In this document: piece after piece, positions 48,592 to 57,090 of the stretch | Layout: the number at the start of each line of letters is the position of its first letter | How positions within the stretch are numbered: position 1 is the stretch's first letter | Origin: Pseudonocardia sp. ICBG1293 | GTDB taxonomy: Bacteria > Actinomycetota > Actinomycetes > Mycobacteriales > Pseudonocardiaceae | Length of the DNA stretch: 64,000 nucleotides | Reading direction: 5' to 3' | NCBI RefSeq assembly: GCF_020131355.1 | Contig: NZ_JAHLEL010000038.1 | Coordinates: 620,001 to 684,000 of the forward strand | Program-made: the position numbers and the translations under genes | The notes under the pieces: generated by a model | The model's database searches: none | Seen by the model: the letters and a program-made list of their open reading frames with translations, nothing else | What the model was told of the DNA's origin: nothing

Positions 48592-49649
48592 GTCAGCCCC
48601 AGTCCGGTCAGCACCCGCTCGACGCGGGCGTCCTCCTCGGCCAGGAACCGGCCGAACTCCGGCCCCGGCAGGTACGCGTCCTGCCAGCCGTTGCGGGTGA
48701 GCACCTCGCGCCACTCCGGCGTGGTGTGCAGGTCGGCGTAGGCCTTCCGGAGCTCCTCGACACCCTCGGGGTCGAGCCCGGGGGGTGCGACGACCCCGCG
48801 CCAGTTCGTGAACTCGACGTCCACGCCGGACTCGCGCAGGGTCGGCGCGTCGAGACCGGGGATGCGCTCGCCCGCGGTCACCGCGAGCACCCGCAGGTCA
48901 CCCGACGCGATCTGGTCGGCGAACTCGCCGAGCCCGGACACCCCGAACGCCACCTTGCCGCCGAGTACCGCCGCGAGCAGCTCACCGCCGCCGTCGTAGG
49001 AGACGTAGTTGACCGCACGCGGGTCGACGCCGGCACCCTCGGCCATCAGCATCGGAGCCAGGTGGTCCGGCCCGCCGGGGGAGGACCCGCCGCCGACCGG
49101 GGTCTTCCCCGGAGCGGCGCGCCAGGCGGCCAGCAGGTCCTCGATCGTGCGGTACGGCGAGTCCCCCGGCACGACGACGATCTCGGTCTCCTCGGTCAGC
49201 CGCGCGACCGGTGTGGTCTGCTCCAGCGTGGCCGGGGAGTCGTTGGAGTAGACGCTGCCGACCACGCCGAGGCCCATGCTCATCACGAGCCGGTCGTCGC
49301 CTGCCTCGTTGACGGTCCGGCCGAGGCCGACCGTCCCGCCCGCACCGGGCAGGTTGAACACCTCGACCGAGCCGGTCAGCCCGGCGTCCTCCAGGGCCTT
49401 GGCCGCGCTGCGGGCGGTGACGTCGTACCCGCCGCCGGGCGCGTTGGGGACCAGCATCCGCAGCCCGCGCAGCTGGGTGCCGTCACCGCCGCCACCGATC
49501 GCGCCCACCGCGGGCGGGACGAGCAGCAGGGCGGCCAGTACCACCAGGACGGTGCCGAGGAGGGGGCCGACCCGGGGCCGCGGCACGGGCGGCACGGGGT
49601 CGTCCGGCGGGCGCCGGTCCTGCGTCTGTGGAGGAGCCGTCTGGGGCAT
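48588..49649 (-). CDS. tctC: Tripartite tricarboxylate transporter, substrate-binding protein TctC
   Basis: 353 residues. A hydrophobic export/anchor segment at about 28-50 follows a Pro-rich N terminus, without a lipobox Cys. The mature part has the Bug/TctC signatures: V-P-N-A-P-G-G-G-Y-D near 68-77, V-F-N-L-P-G-A-G-G, S-P-G-G-P-D-H-L and W-R-G-V-V-A-P-P-G-L. It binds the substrate outside the membrane and hands it to TctAB. The solute is unknown. First gene of tctCBA; a broken paralogue lies immediately upstream. Confidence 0.92.
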   Translation of the reverse strand: MPQTAPPQTQDRRPPDDPVPPVPRPRVGPLLGTVLVVLAALLLVPPAVGAIGGGGDGTQLRGLRMLVPNAPGGGYDVTARSAAKALEDAGLTGSVEVFNLPGAGGTVGLGRTVNEAGDDRLVMSMGLGVVGSVYSNDSPATLEQTTPVARLTEETEIVVVPGDSPYRTIEDLLAAWRAAPGKTPVGGGSSPGGPDHLAPMLMAEGAGVDPRAVNYVSYDGGGELLAAVLGGKVAFGVSGLGEFADQIASGDLRVLAVTAGERIPGLDAPTLRESGVDVEFTNWRGVVAPPGLDPEGVEELRKAYADLHTTPEWREVLTRNGWQDAYLPGPEFGRFLAEEDARVERVLTGLGLT

Positions 49650-49789
49650 CTGCGTCCGATCTCACCGTTGCGAAGCGAACGGGAGAAGTGTGCGGAGCGC
49701 TCCGCGGGATGTCTGCATAGCGGCCACAACGGTCGTTGTGGTCGTTGCGGTCACACCGTGCGCCGCGGGTCGTACCGGGACGCGCGGGA

Positions 49790-50832
49790 TCAGCCGAGAC
49801 CGAGCTCGCCGAGGATGTGGCCGACGCGGGTGGTCTCGGCGGCGGTGAACCGGGCGAACTCCGGCCCGGGCAGGTAGGCGTCGTCCCAGCCGTTGGCCTG
49901 CAGCGTCCGCTGCCACTCGGGGGTCGCGCGCATCTCGGCGACGGCGCGCCCGAGCTCGGCGCGGGCGTCGTCGGACAGCCCGGGCGGCGCGACGAGACCG
50001 CGCCAGTTGGAGAACTCGACGTCCACCCCGGACTCGCGCAGGGTCGGCACGCCGAGGCCGGGGACGCGGTCGCGGGAGGTCACCGCGAGTACCCGCAGGT
50101 CGCCGGAGCCGACCTGGTCGGCGAACTCCCCGAACCCGGACACCGCGAAGGTGACCTCGCCGCGCAGCAGTGCCGCCAGCAGCGGGCCGCCGCCGTCGTA
50201 GGAGCGGTAGCGCACCGACGGCGGGGCGGTCCCCGACCCCTCGGCGAGCAGCATCGTGGCCAGGTGGTCGGGTCCGCCGACCGTCGACCCGCCGCCGACG
50301 ACGGTCCGCCCGGGCGCGGTCCGCCAGCCGTCGAGCAGCGCGCGCACGTCGCGGTACGGCGACGCGGCCGGTACGACGACGACCTCGGACTCCTCGGTCA
50401 GCCGCGCGATCGGCGTGGTGTCGGCCAGGGTCACCGGCGAGCCGCGCGACACCGTCGCCCCGACGACGCCGAGGCCGGTGCTCATCAGCAGCCGGTCGTT
50501 TCCCACCTCGTTGCGAGACCCGCGACACCGCCCGCGCCGGGCAGGTTGAACACCTCGACCTGTCCGGTGATCCCGGTGTCGGCGAGCACCCGCGCGGTGC
50601 TGCGGGCGGTCACGTCGTAGCCACCGCCGGGGGTGTTCGGCACCAGGATGCGCAGCTCCCGCAGCGGCGCGGCCCCGGACCCCAGCGCACCGGCGACGGC
50701 CGGGACGGTGACCGCGAGCAGCAGCACGACCACCGCGACCAGCACCGCGGACGGTCCGCGCCGGCGGCGCCGTGGCGCCCCCGGCCCGGCCACCGACGGG
50801 TGCGTGCCCGGCCGCGCCGCGGTCCCCACCAT
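49790..50832 (-). pseudogene. Second tctC paralogue, disrupted by a 10-nt deletion
   Basis: Two reading frames together make a full TctC-like protein close to the neighbour. From the ATG at 50832 come a membrane segment, V-P-N-T-P-G-G-G-Y-D and F-N-L-P-G-A-G-G, ending out of frame in ...T-T-G-C at a TGA. The other frame resumes N-E-V-G-N-D-R-L-L-M-S-T-G-L-G and runs to the stop at 49790. Compared with tctC at the same point, 10 nt are missing between the Leu codon and the Asn-Glu codons near 50512, enough to break the frame. So this binding protein is probably not made. Tandem duplication followed by decay is the simplest history. Confidence 0.8.
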
Positions 50833-50947
50833 CCCGAGCCCGTCCCCGATCCTCGCCGTCCGCTGCCCCACGAGTCTGCGCCCCACGCCCGCGTGCGGTC
50901 CACCGTGGGTGCCACGCCCGACCCGCGGCCGGGCCTAGGCTGACCGC

Positions 50948-52576
50948 ATGCGACGGCGCGCCGGCGGGACGGGCGGACCGCTGGCCCGCCAGTTCCTCGT
51001 CTGGCAGCTGGTGGTCGTCCTCGTGCTGCTCGGTGCGGTGGCGGCGCTGGCCGCGGTGCAGTCCTCGGAGTCGTTCCGCGAGACCCAGGGACGCCGGATG
51101 CTGTCGGTCGCCGAGGACGTCGCGTCCGTGCCGACGGTGCGCGAGGCGCTGCAGACCCGCCGCTACGACCTGCTGCCCTCGTTCGCCCGCAGCGCGGAGA
51201 ACCTGTCCGGCGCCGACGAGATCGAGATCGTCGACGCCGGGCTGGTCGTGCGCACCTCACCGGACCCGGGCCGGGTCCGGCAGCGCTTCGACCCCGGTGC
51301 CAGCACCGCGCCGCAGGGCCGGGCCTGGGTCGGCAACCCCGACGGGCGCACCGTCGTCGCCCAGGTACCGGTGATCGACGACCGCGGTGCCGTCGCCGGG
51401 CTGGTGTCGGCCGGGATCCGCGCTCCGTCGCTGTGGGAGTCGCTGTCCGGGGCGCGCGCGGAGACCGGAGCGCTGCTGGGACTGGCGCTGGGTGTCGGGG
51501 TGCTCGGGTCGCTGCTGCTCGCGCGGCGGGTGCGGCGCCAGACCCTGGGCCTGGAGCCGGACGAGATCGTCGAGCTGGTGCAGCGCCGCGAGGCGATGCT
51601 GCTCGGGGTCAAGGAGGGCGTGGTCGGGCTGGACACCGCGGACCGGATCACCCTGCTCAACCCGGTCGCCCGCGAGCTGCTGGAGCTGCCCGGCGCCCGC
51701 GAGGGCGACGCCGTCGCCGACCTGGGCCTGGACGACCGGCTGCGCGAGGTCCTCACCGGTGCCGCCGACGGCGAGGACCAGCTCGTGCTGCGCGACACCC
51801 GGGCGCTGGTGCTCAACCGCCGCCCGGTCCGGGTCGACGGTCGCGACGTGGGCGCCGTCGTCACGCTGCGGGACCGGACCGAGCTCACCACGCTGCAGCA
51901 CCGCCTCGACGCCTCGCACACCGTCACCGACACCCTGCGCGCCCAGGCCCACGAGTTCTCCAACCGGCTGCACACCATCGCCGGTCTCACCGAGCTCGGC
52001 GAGCACGACGAGGTGCGTCGCTTCGTCGCCGGGATCGTCGCCGCCTCCGAGGGGTGGCGCCGCGAGGTGACCGCCAGCGTCGGCGACCCGGCGACGGCCG
52101 CGCTGCTGGTGGCGAAGAACAGCCAGGCCGCCGAGCGCGGCGTCGAGCTGGCGCTGGACCCGGAGTCCCGGCTGGAGCCGACCGACCCCGACCGCGACCC
52201 GGACCTGTCCGCCGACCTCGTGACCGTGCTGGGCAACCTGATCGACAACGCGATCGACGCGACCGCCGGGCACGAGGGCCCGCGCCGCATCGAGATCGGG
52301 CTCGCCGGGGGTGGCGACACCGACGGCGACGAGGTCTGGGTCGAGGTCCGCGACTCCGGACCCGGCATCTCCTCCGAGCTCGCCGAGGAGGTGTTCCGGG
52401 CCGGCTACTCCACCAAGGCCGCCGAGATCGGCGGCCGCGGGCTGGGCCTGGCCCTGGCCCGGCAGGCGTGCCTGCGCCGGGGTGGCACCATCGCGGTGCG
52501 GAGCGCACCGGCCGGCCGGGCCGGTGCGGTCCTCGAGGCGGTGCTGCCGGTGGCGCCGACGGGGGTGCGGGTGTGA
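50948..52576 (+). CDS. CitA/DcuS-family sensor histidine kinase
   Basis: 542 residues. Two membrane helices (about 17-38 and 175-193) enclose a ~135-residue extracytoplasmic PDC-type sensor. A cytoplasmic PAS domain (about 210-320) follows, then the Spo0B-like dimerisation helix with phospho-acceptor His335 in A-H-E-F-S-N-R-L-H-T, and an HATPase domain with N-L-I-D-N-A-I-D-A, D-S-G-P-G-I and G-R-G-L-G-L-A. These kinases sense extracellular citrate or C4-dicarboxylates. It is divergent from the tct genes and overlaps the regulator gene by 4 nt, so it probably controls the transporter. Confidence 0.9.
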   Translation: MRRRAGGTGGPLARQFLVWQLVVVLVLLGAVAALAAVQSSESFRETQGRRMLSVAEDVASVPTVREALQTRRYDLLPSFARSAENLSGADEIEIVDAGLVVRTSPDPGRVRQRFDPGASTAPQGRAWVGNPDGRTVVAQVPVIDDRGAVAGLVSAGIRAPSLWESLSGARAETGALLGLALGVGVLGSLLLARRVRRQTLGLEPDEIVELVQRREAMLLGVKEGVVGLDTADRITLLNPVARELLELPGAREGDAVADLGLDDRLREVLTGAADGEDQLVLRDTRALVLNRRPVRVDGRDVGAVVTLRDRTELTTLQHRLDASHTVTDTLRAQAHEFSNRLHTIAGLTELGEHDEVRRFVAGIVAASEGWRREVTASVGDPATAALLVAKNSQAAERGVELALDPESRLEPTDPDRDPDLSADLVTVLGNLIDNAIDATAGHEGPRRIEIGLAGGGDTDGDEVWVEVRDSGPGISSELAEEVFRAGYSTKAAEIGGRGLGLALARQACLRRGGTIAVRSAPAGRAGAVLEAVLPVAPTGVRV

Positions 52577-53271
52577 GGGTCCTGGTCGTCGACGACGACT
52601 TCATGGTCGCGAAGGTCCACTCCGGCTACGTGGAGCGGATCGAGGGCTGCACCGTGGTCGGCGTCGCGCACAACGGCGCCGCCGCCCTCGCCGCCGCCGC
52701 CCGGCTGCGCCCGGAGCTGGTGCTGCTCGACGTCTACCTGCCCGACATGTCCGGACTCGAGGTGCTGACCCGGCTGCGCACCGGCGCCGCCGACGACCCG
52801 TTCGTGCTGGTCGTGACCGCCGCCGACGACTCCGGGACCGTCGCCGCCGCCCTGCACGGCGGCGCGCTGCACTACCTGGTCAAACCGTTCGACTCCGCCG
52901 CGCTCGCCGCCCAGGTGCACCGGGCGGGCCGGGTCCGGCGCGACCTGGACCGGGTGCGCGACCAGTCCGACATCGACCGGCTGTTCGGGGGTACCGGCGC
53001 CGCCCCGGCCCGCGGTCCCGGTGGCCCCGAACGGATGCCGAAGGGACTGACCACCCCGACCGCGGACCTCGTCGCCGGCACCCTGCGCGAGCACTCGGGG
53101 ACCGGGGCGGAGGCGGACCTGTCGGCGACCGAGTGCGCCGAGGCGACCCGGCTGTCGCGGGTCAGCGCACGCCGCTACCTGGAGCACTTCGTCTCGACCG
53201 GGCAGGTCACCGTGCGGCTGCGCTACGGCGGCACCGGTCGCCCGGAGCGCCGCTACCGCTGGGTGGGCTGA
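52573..53271 (+). CDS. CitB/DpiA-family response regulator
   Basis: 232 residues. The receiver domain (1-120) has the acidic pair D-D-D at 7-9, phospho-accepting Asp53 in L-L-D-V-Y-L-P-D, and Lys in V-K-P-F. After a linker, the C-terminal part (A-T-R-L-S-R-V-S-A-R-R-Y-L-E-H-F) is the HTH of CitB/DcuR regulators. GTG start overlaps the kinase stop (GTGA). The last 19 nt overlap the convergent hydrolase gene. Likely targets are the tctC promoters at 49.7-50.9 kb. Confidence 0.9.
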   Translation: MRVLVVDDDFMVAKVHSGYVERIEGCTVVGVAHNGAAALAAAARLRPELVLLDVYLPDMSGLEVLTRLRTGAADDPFVLVVTAADDSGTVAAALHGGALHYLVKPFDSAALAAQVHRAGRVRRDLDRVRDQSDIDRLFGGTGAAPARGPGGPERMPKGLTTPTADLVAGTLREHSGTGAEADLSATECAEATRLSRVSARRYLEHFVSTGQVTVRLRYGGTGRPERRYRWVG

Positions 53272-54182
53272 GCGGCCCGCCGCAGCGCCTCCTCGGCGTC
53301 CTCGGCCTCCGCCGCGTGCTCCAGCAGCACCGCCGCGATCGGTGCGCACAACAGGTCCGGCAGGGCGTGCCCCATCCCGTCGACGGTGACCAGCTGGGCG
53401 GCCGCCCCGATCCGCGCGGCCAGGTGGTCGGCGTGCGGCGGCGGGTGCACCGGGTCCTCCGGCGCCTCGACGACGAGGGTGGGCACCGTGACCGTGCCCA
53501 GCTCGGCGCCGCGGTCCAGCCCGCCGGGGTCGGCCTGGGCGTGCGCGGTGCACGGCTCGACCCGCCCGGTGTGGTCCATGATCCGGCGCTCGCGGGCGGT
53601 GAACTCCGCGGCGTCGAACGGCAGCACCCCGCCGGAGACACGCCGCCGGTACTCGACCCGCCAGGCCAGCTCCCCGGCCTCGTCGCGCGGATCACCCAGC
53701 TCCTGCCACATCCGCTGCACGTCCCGGGTGGGTCCGGGGAGGTCGGGGGCCCCGGCGTCGAGGGCCGCGGTGCACAGCAGCGCCGCACTGACCAGGCGGT
53801 GCGGCGCGTCGAGCGCCAGCAGCTGGACCAGCATCCCGCCCAGCGACATCCCCACCAGGTGCGCCCGGTCGATCCCGCGGCCGTCCAGCACGGCGAGCGC
53901 GTCGGTCGCCAGGTCGGCGAGGGCGTAGAGCCGGTCCTCGAACGCGTGCGTCGAGCGGCCGGTGTCGCGGTGGTCGTAGCGGACCACCCGGTGCCGCTCG
54001 CGCAGCGCCTCGACTAGCGTGTCCGGCCAGCCGTACCCGGCCGAGCCCGCCCCGTTCACCAGCAGCACCGGCGCCGCCGGCGTCGGCCGGTGCGCGGGCA
54101 GGTCCTCGACCCAGAGGGTCACGCCCGGCTCGGCCTCGACCTCGTGCTCGGTGCCGTGCGGCTGCGCGCCGGGGATCTCCAC
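53253..54182 (-). CDS. Alpha/beta hydrolase
   Basis: 309 residues, alpha/beta-hydrolase fold: L-L-V-N-G-A-G-S-A oxyanion region near 40, Y-D-H-R-D-T-G-R-S, nucleophile elbow G-M-S-L-G-G at about 114-119, acid in E-A-P-E-D-P-V-H-P and the catalytic His in G-M-G-H-A-L. The cap is of the ester/lactonase type as in aklanonic-acid methyl ester esterases and related proteins, but the substrate is unknown. GTG at 54180-54182. The 3' end overlaps the response-regulator gene by 19 nt. Confidence 0.83.
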   Translation of the reverse strand: MEIPGAQPHGTEHEVEAEPGVTLWVEDLPAHRPTPAAPVLLVNGAGSAGYGWPDTLVEALRERHRVVRYDHRDTGRSTHAFEDRLYALADLATDALAVLDGRGIDRAHLVGMSLGGMLVQLLALDAPHRLVSAALLCTAALDAGAPDLPGPTRDVQRMWQELGDPRDEAGELAWRVEYRRRVSGGVLPFDAAEFTARERRIMDHTGRVEPCTAHAQADPGGLDRGAELGTVTVPTLVVEAPEDPVHPPPHADHLAARIGAAAQLVTVDGMGHALPDLLCAPIAAVLLEHAAEAEDAEEALRRAAQPTQR

Positions 54183-54250
54183 AGCGCGCAGGCTGCCAGA
54201 CCGGCGGGGGCCCGCTGCGGTCGGCCGGGCACGAGGGCGACCCCGGAACG

Positions 54251-54293
54251 CGCGACGGCCCGGTCCGCACGGGGTGAGGACCGGGCCGTCGCG
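54251..54293 (-). terminator. Strong terminator hairpin after the mIHF gene
   Basis: CGCGACGGCCCGGTCC (54251-54266) and GGACCGGGCCGTCGCG (54278-54293) form a perfect 16-bp stem with an 11-nt loop, 14 bp past the stop of the gene. Confidence 0.88.
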
Positions 54294-54307
54294 AGGCGCG
54301 GGGAAGG

Positions 54308-54619
54308 TCAGCCGACCTTCTCGATCAGCGCGGCGCGCTGCCGGTCACCGAGACCGGCCGCACGGCGCGACACGTCGATGCCGGCCTCCTCCATCACCTT
54401 GGAGACCTTCGCCGGGCCCCAGCCCGGGACGCTCTTCAGCAGGTCCGCGACCTTGGTCTTGCCGACGATCTGGTCGGTCTTCGCGCGACCCAGCACCGCG
54501 GGGATGGTCTCCTCGCCGCTGGCGATCTTGTCGCGGAGCTCCTTGCGGGCGGTACGGGCCGCAGCCGCCTTCTTGAGCGCCTCGGCGCGCTGCTCCGGGG
54601 TCAGGGTGGGCAGAGCCAT
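54308..54619 (-). CDS. mihF: Actinobacterial integration host factor (mIHF)
   Basis: 103 residues, the typical mIHF length. M-A-L-P-T-L-T-P-E-Q-R start, basic helix A-A-A-A-R-T-A-R-K-E-L, and the helix-two-turn-helix DNA-binding part with L-L-K-S-V-P-G-W-G-P-A-K and a C-terminal D-R-Q-R-A-A-L-I. This nucleoid protein binds and bends DNA, is unrelated to proteobacterial IHF and is essential in mycobacteria. In many actinomycetes it neighbours gmk; here it stands alone. The ATG at 54617-54619 has GAGAGGAG 9 nt upstream; an 8-codon longer start would run into that site. Confidence 0.93.
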   Translation of the reverse strand: MALPTLTPEQRAEALKKAAAARTARKELRDKIASGEETIPAVLGRAKTDQIVGKTKVADLLKSVPGWGPAKVSKVMEEAGIDVSRRAAGLGDRQRAALIEKVG

Positions 54620-54866
54620 CGCTGACAACTCCTCTCGGTTCACGCACCCCGCTCACCGGGGTGGACTGCCATCTCCGATCGCGGTACAGACTGGCAGAGA
54701 CATCGCCACGACCTGCGGGAACCCCCTCCTCAGGGCGTGTCGGACCGGTTCGGCCCCCTCCGCGTGGCTGCTCACCGCAGCGGGGCGACCGCCCGTCGCA
54801 CCGTGCGGGGCCGGGACTGTTGCCGCAGGTCAGCGGCATGAAAGCGGGGCAGCGGTCACGGTGGGC

Positions 54867-55298
54867 TCACCCGCCGAGCACGGAGCGCAGTCCCGCCAGG
54901 TCCCAGAGCGTCCGGACCTCGTCGATCCGGCCCTGTCGCACCCGCACCAGATGCACCGCCAGCACCTCCGCCGCGCGCCCGGTGGGCGCGAGCCCGGGCA
55001 GCAGCCACGGCAGCTCCCGGTCGTGGGTGAAACCGACCCGGACCTCGTCGACGACCCGGCGGACGTCGACGGTGCGCGACACCCGGGTCCGGGTCAGCCC
55101 GGACGGCCGGGCCGCCGCGACGTCGGCGAGGTGGACGGCGACCGCGTCCCGGCCGTGGCCCCCGGCGCCGGTGGGCAGCTCGGTCCAGTGGACGTCGGCG
55201 GCCAGCGCGGCCGTCGCCGGGCCCGGGTCGCCCGCGCCGTAGAGCGCGTCGGCGGCGGTGTCCCAGAGCCGTGCGATGTCGCGCATCAGGACCTGCAT
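54867..55298 (-). CDS. NTF2/SnoaL-like small protein
   Basis: 143 residues with the cone-shaped NTF2-like fold: L-Y-G-A-G-D-P-G-P-A-T-A-A-L-A-A-D-V-H-W-T-E, a central V-H-L-A-D-V-A-A-A-R-P segment, and a C-terminal H-L-V-R-V-R-Q-G-R-I-D-E-V-R-T-L-W-D, as in SnoaL-like and ketosteroid-isomerase-like proteins. No unambiguous catalytic residues, so enzyme or binding role is open. Starts at 55298 or 55286 (ATG) and 55310 (GTG) are all possible. It lies ~100 bp past the NADH dehydrogenase stop on the same strand. Confidence 0.65.
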   Translation of the reverse strand: MQVLMRDIARLWDTAADALYGAGDPGPATAALAADVHWTELPTGAGGHGRDAVAVHLADVAAARPSGLTRTRVSRTVDVRRVVDEVRVGFTHDRELPWLLPGLAPTGRAAEVLAVHLVRVRQGRIDEVRTLWDLAGLRSVLGG

Positions 55299-55399
55299 CG
55301 CCGGGGTCACCCGAGCACGGTGCCACGCCGCGGCCCACCCGCGCACGCGGCGACGCCCGGGGACGGGTGCCCCCGGGCGTCGTCGTGGTGCGTGCGGGC

Positions 55400-56827
55400 T
55401 CAGGCCGTGGCGGCCGGCCGCTCCTGGCCGGGTGGCGTACCGGGCGAGACCCGCGGGTCCAGCTCGGCGCGCTGGTCGGTCCCCTCGCCCAGCGGCTTCT
55501 CCGGGTCCACCGCCTGGTCGTAGGAGGCGGTGACGCTGATGAGCCGGTGCCCGCGGAAGCGGGCGTAGCGCAGCGACCGCAGCCAGTTGTAGAGCGTGCC
55601 GAAGCGGTTGCCCCAGCCGATCAGGAACATCACGTGCACGTAGCACCAGATGAAGTACCCGATCCAGCCGGTGAGCTTGATGCCGCGGACGTCGGCGACG
55701 GCCTCGCGGGCGCCGATGGTGGCCGTCGAGCCCTTGTCGAAGTACTTGAACGGGGCCGGCGTGGTGTCGTCGCCCTTCGCCCGCGCCTTGATCAGCTTGC
55801 CCACGTAGGTGCCCTGCTGCATCGCGACCTGCGCGACGCCGGGGAGCCGGTCGATGGTCGAGACCATGTCGCCGATCGCGAACACGTCGCGACGGTCGGG
55901 CAGGCTGCAGTCCGGGTCGACCGTGAGGCGACCGGCCCGGTCGACCTCGCCGCCGGAGGCCTTCGCGAGCAGCTCACCCAGCGGCGACGCCTGGACCCCG
56001 GCCGCCCACACCTTGGTGCGGGCGACGATCCGCTCCTCGCCGTTCGGGCCCTTCACCGTGATGGAGTCGGCGTCCATCACGGTCGCCATGGTGTTCAGGC
56101 GGACCTCGACGCCCTTCTTCTCCAGGGTCTTGCGCGTGTAGTTCTGCAGCTTCTTCGCGAACGGCGGCAGCACCGCCGGCGCCGCGTCGAGCAGGATGAT
56201 CTTCGCGGAGCGGGTGTCGATCGACCGGTACTCACGCGGCAGCACGAACTGCGCCAGCTCGGCGAGCTGACCGGCGAGCTCGACGCCGGTGGGGCCCGCG
56301 CCGACGACCACGAAGGTCATCCACGCCTGCTTCTCCTCCTCGGTCGTCGCGACCTCGGCGAGCTCGTAGGCACCCAGGATGCGCGAGCGCAGCAGCCGGG
56401 CGTCCTCGATCGACTTCATCCCGGGCGCGTGCTCGGCCCACTCCGGGTGCCCGAAGTAGGCGTGGGTGGCGCCGGCCGCGACGACGAGGGTGTCGTAGGG
56501 GAGCACGATCCGCTGACCGTCCGGCGCGGCGGCGTGCACGCGCTTGGCCTCGAGGTCGATGTCGCCGACCTCGGCGAGCAGGGTGCGGACGTTGGTCTGC
56601 TTCTTCAGCACGCGGCGCAGCGCCGGGGCGATCAGGCCGGGGGACAGGATGCCCGTCGCGACCTGGTAGAGCAGCGGCTGGAAGAGGTGGTGGTTCGTGC
56701 GGTCGACGATCGTCACGTCGACATCGGCGCCCTTGAGCGCCTTGGCGGCCTGCACACCGCCGAACCCTCCGCCGACGATCACGACCTTGTGCCGGCCCTG
56801 CCGCTCGTCGTGCTCTGCCGTGCTCAC
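55400..56827 (-). CDS. ndh: Type II NADH dehydrogenase (NDH-2)
   Basis: 475 residues. The first FAD-binding Rossmann motif V-V-I-V-G-G-G-F-G-G is near 15-24, the second nucleotide-binding motif V-V-V-G-A-G-P-T-G-V-E-L near 170, and F-A-I-G-D-M for FAD. The T-N-H-H-L-F-Q-P-L-L-Y-Q segment and the hydrophobic C-terminal W-I-G-Y-F-I-W-C-Y-V-H-V-M-F-L-I-G-W region for membrane attachment are characteristic. It passes electrons from NADH to menaquinone without proton pumping. GTG at 56825-56827. Divergent from asnB across 263 bp in which I see no clear operator. Confidence 0.92.
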   Translation of the reverse strand: MSTAEHDERQGRHKVVIVGGGFGGVQAAKALKGADVDVTIVDRTNHHLFQPLLYQVATGILSPGLIAPALRRVLKKQTNVRTLLAEVGDIDLEAKRVHAAAPDGQRIVLPYDTLVVAAGATHAYFGHPEWAEHAPGMKSIEDARLLRSRILGAYELAEVATTEEEKQAWMTFVVVGAGPTGVELAGQLAELAQFVLPREYRSIDTRSAKIILLDAAPAVLPPFAKKLQNYTRKTLEKKGVEVRLNTMATVMDADSITVKGPNGEERIVARTKVWAAGVQASPLGELLAKASGGEVDRAGRLTVDPDCSLPDRRDVFAIGDMVSTIDRLPGVAQVAMQQGTYVGKLIKARAKGDDTTPAPFKYFDKGSTATIGAREAVADVRGIKLTGWIGYFIWCYVHVMFLIGWGNRFGTLYNWLRSLRYARFRGHRLISVTASYDQAVDPEKPLGEGTDQRAELDPRVSPGTPPGQERPAATA

Positions 56828-57090
56828 CTGAGTACGCCCCTTGTCGGTCGGTCCTGGCGCGGGATCACCGCGCATCTGCTCGATGGCCGGTGTCGGTCCC
56901 CGCCTCCGGACCCTCAGTCCTGGTGTCGGCGGTGGACGGCGGCCGTCCTGGCCGGTCTCCGACCGTACGAACCCACGGCGTCCGGGGCAATTCGGATCGG
57001 CCCGGAAACGCCTTCCAGAGTCCGAACTCACACGGTGGGGGAGCAGAAGGCGGGGATGCGGCCTCGCCCGATCGTGCGACGATGGAGCTC

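Noticed and set aside
54620..54866. Small gene between mIHF and the NTF2-like gene
   Set aside because: Frames here are short, lack ribosome sites and have no recognisable features; treated as the mIHF promoter region.
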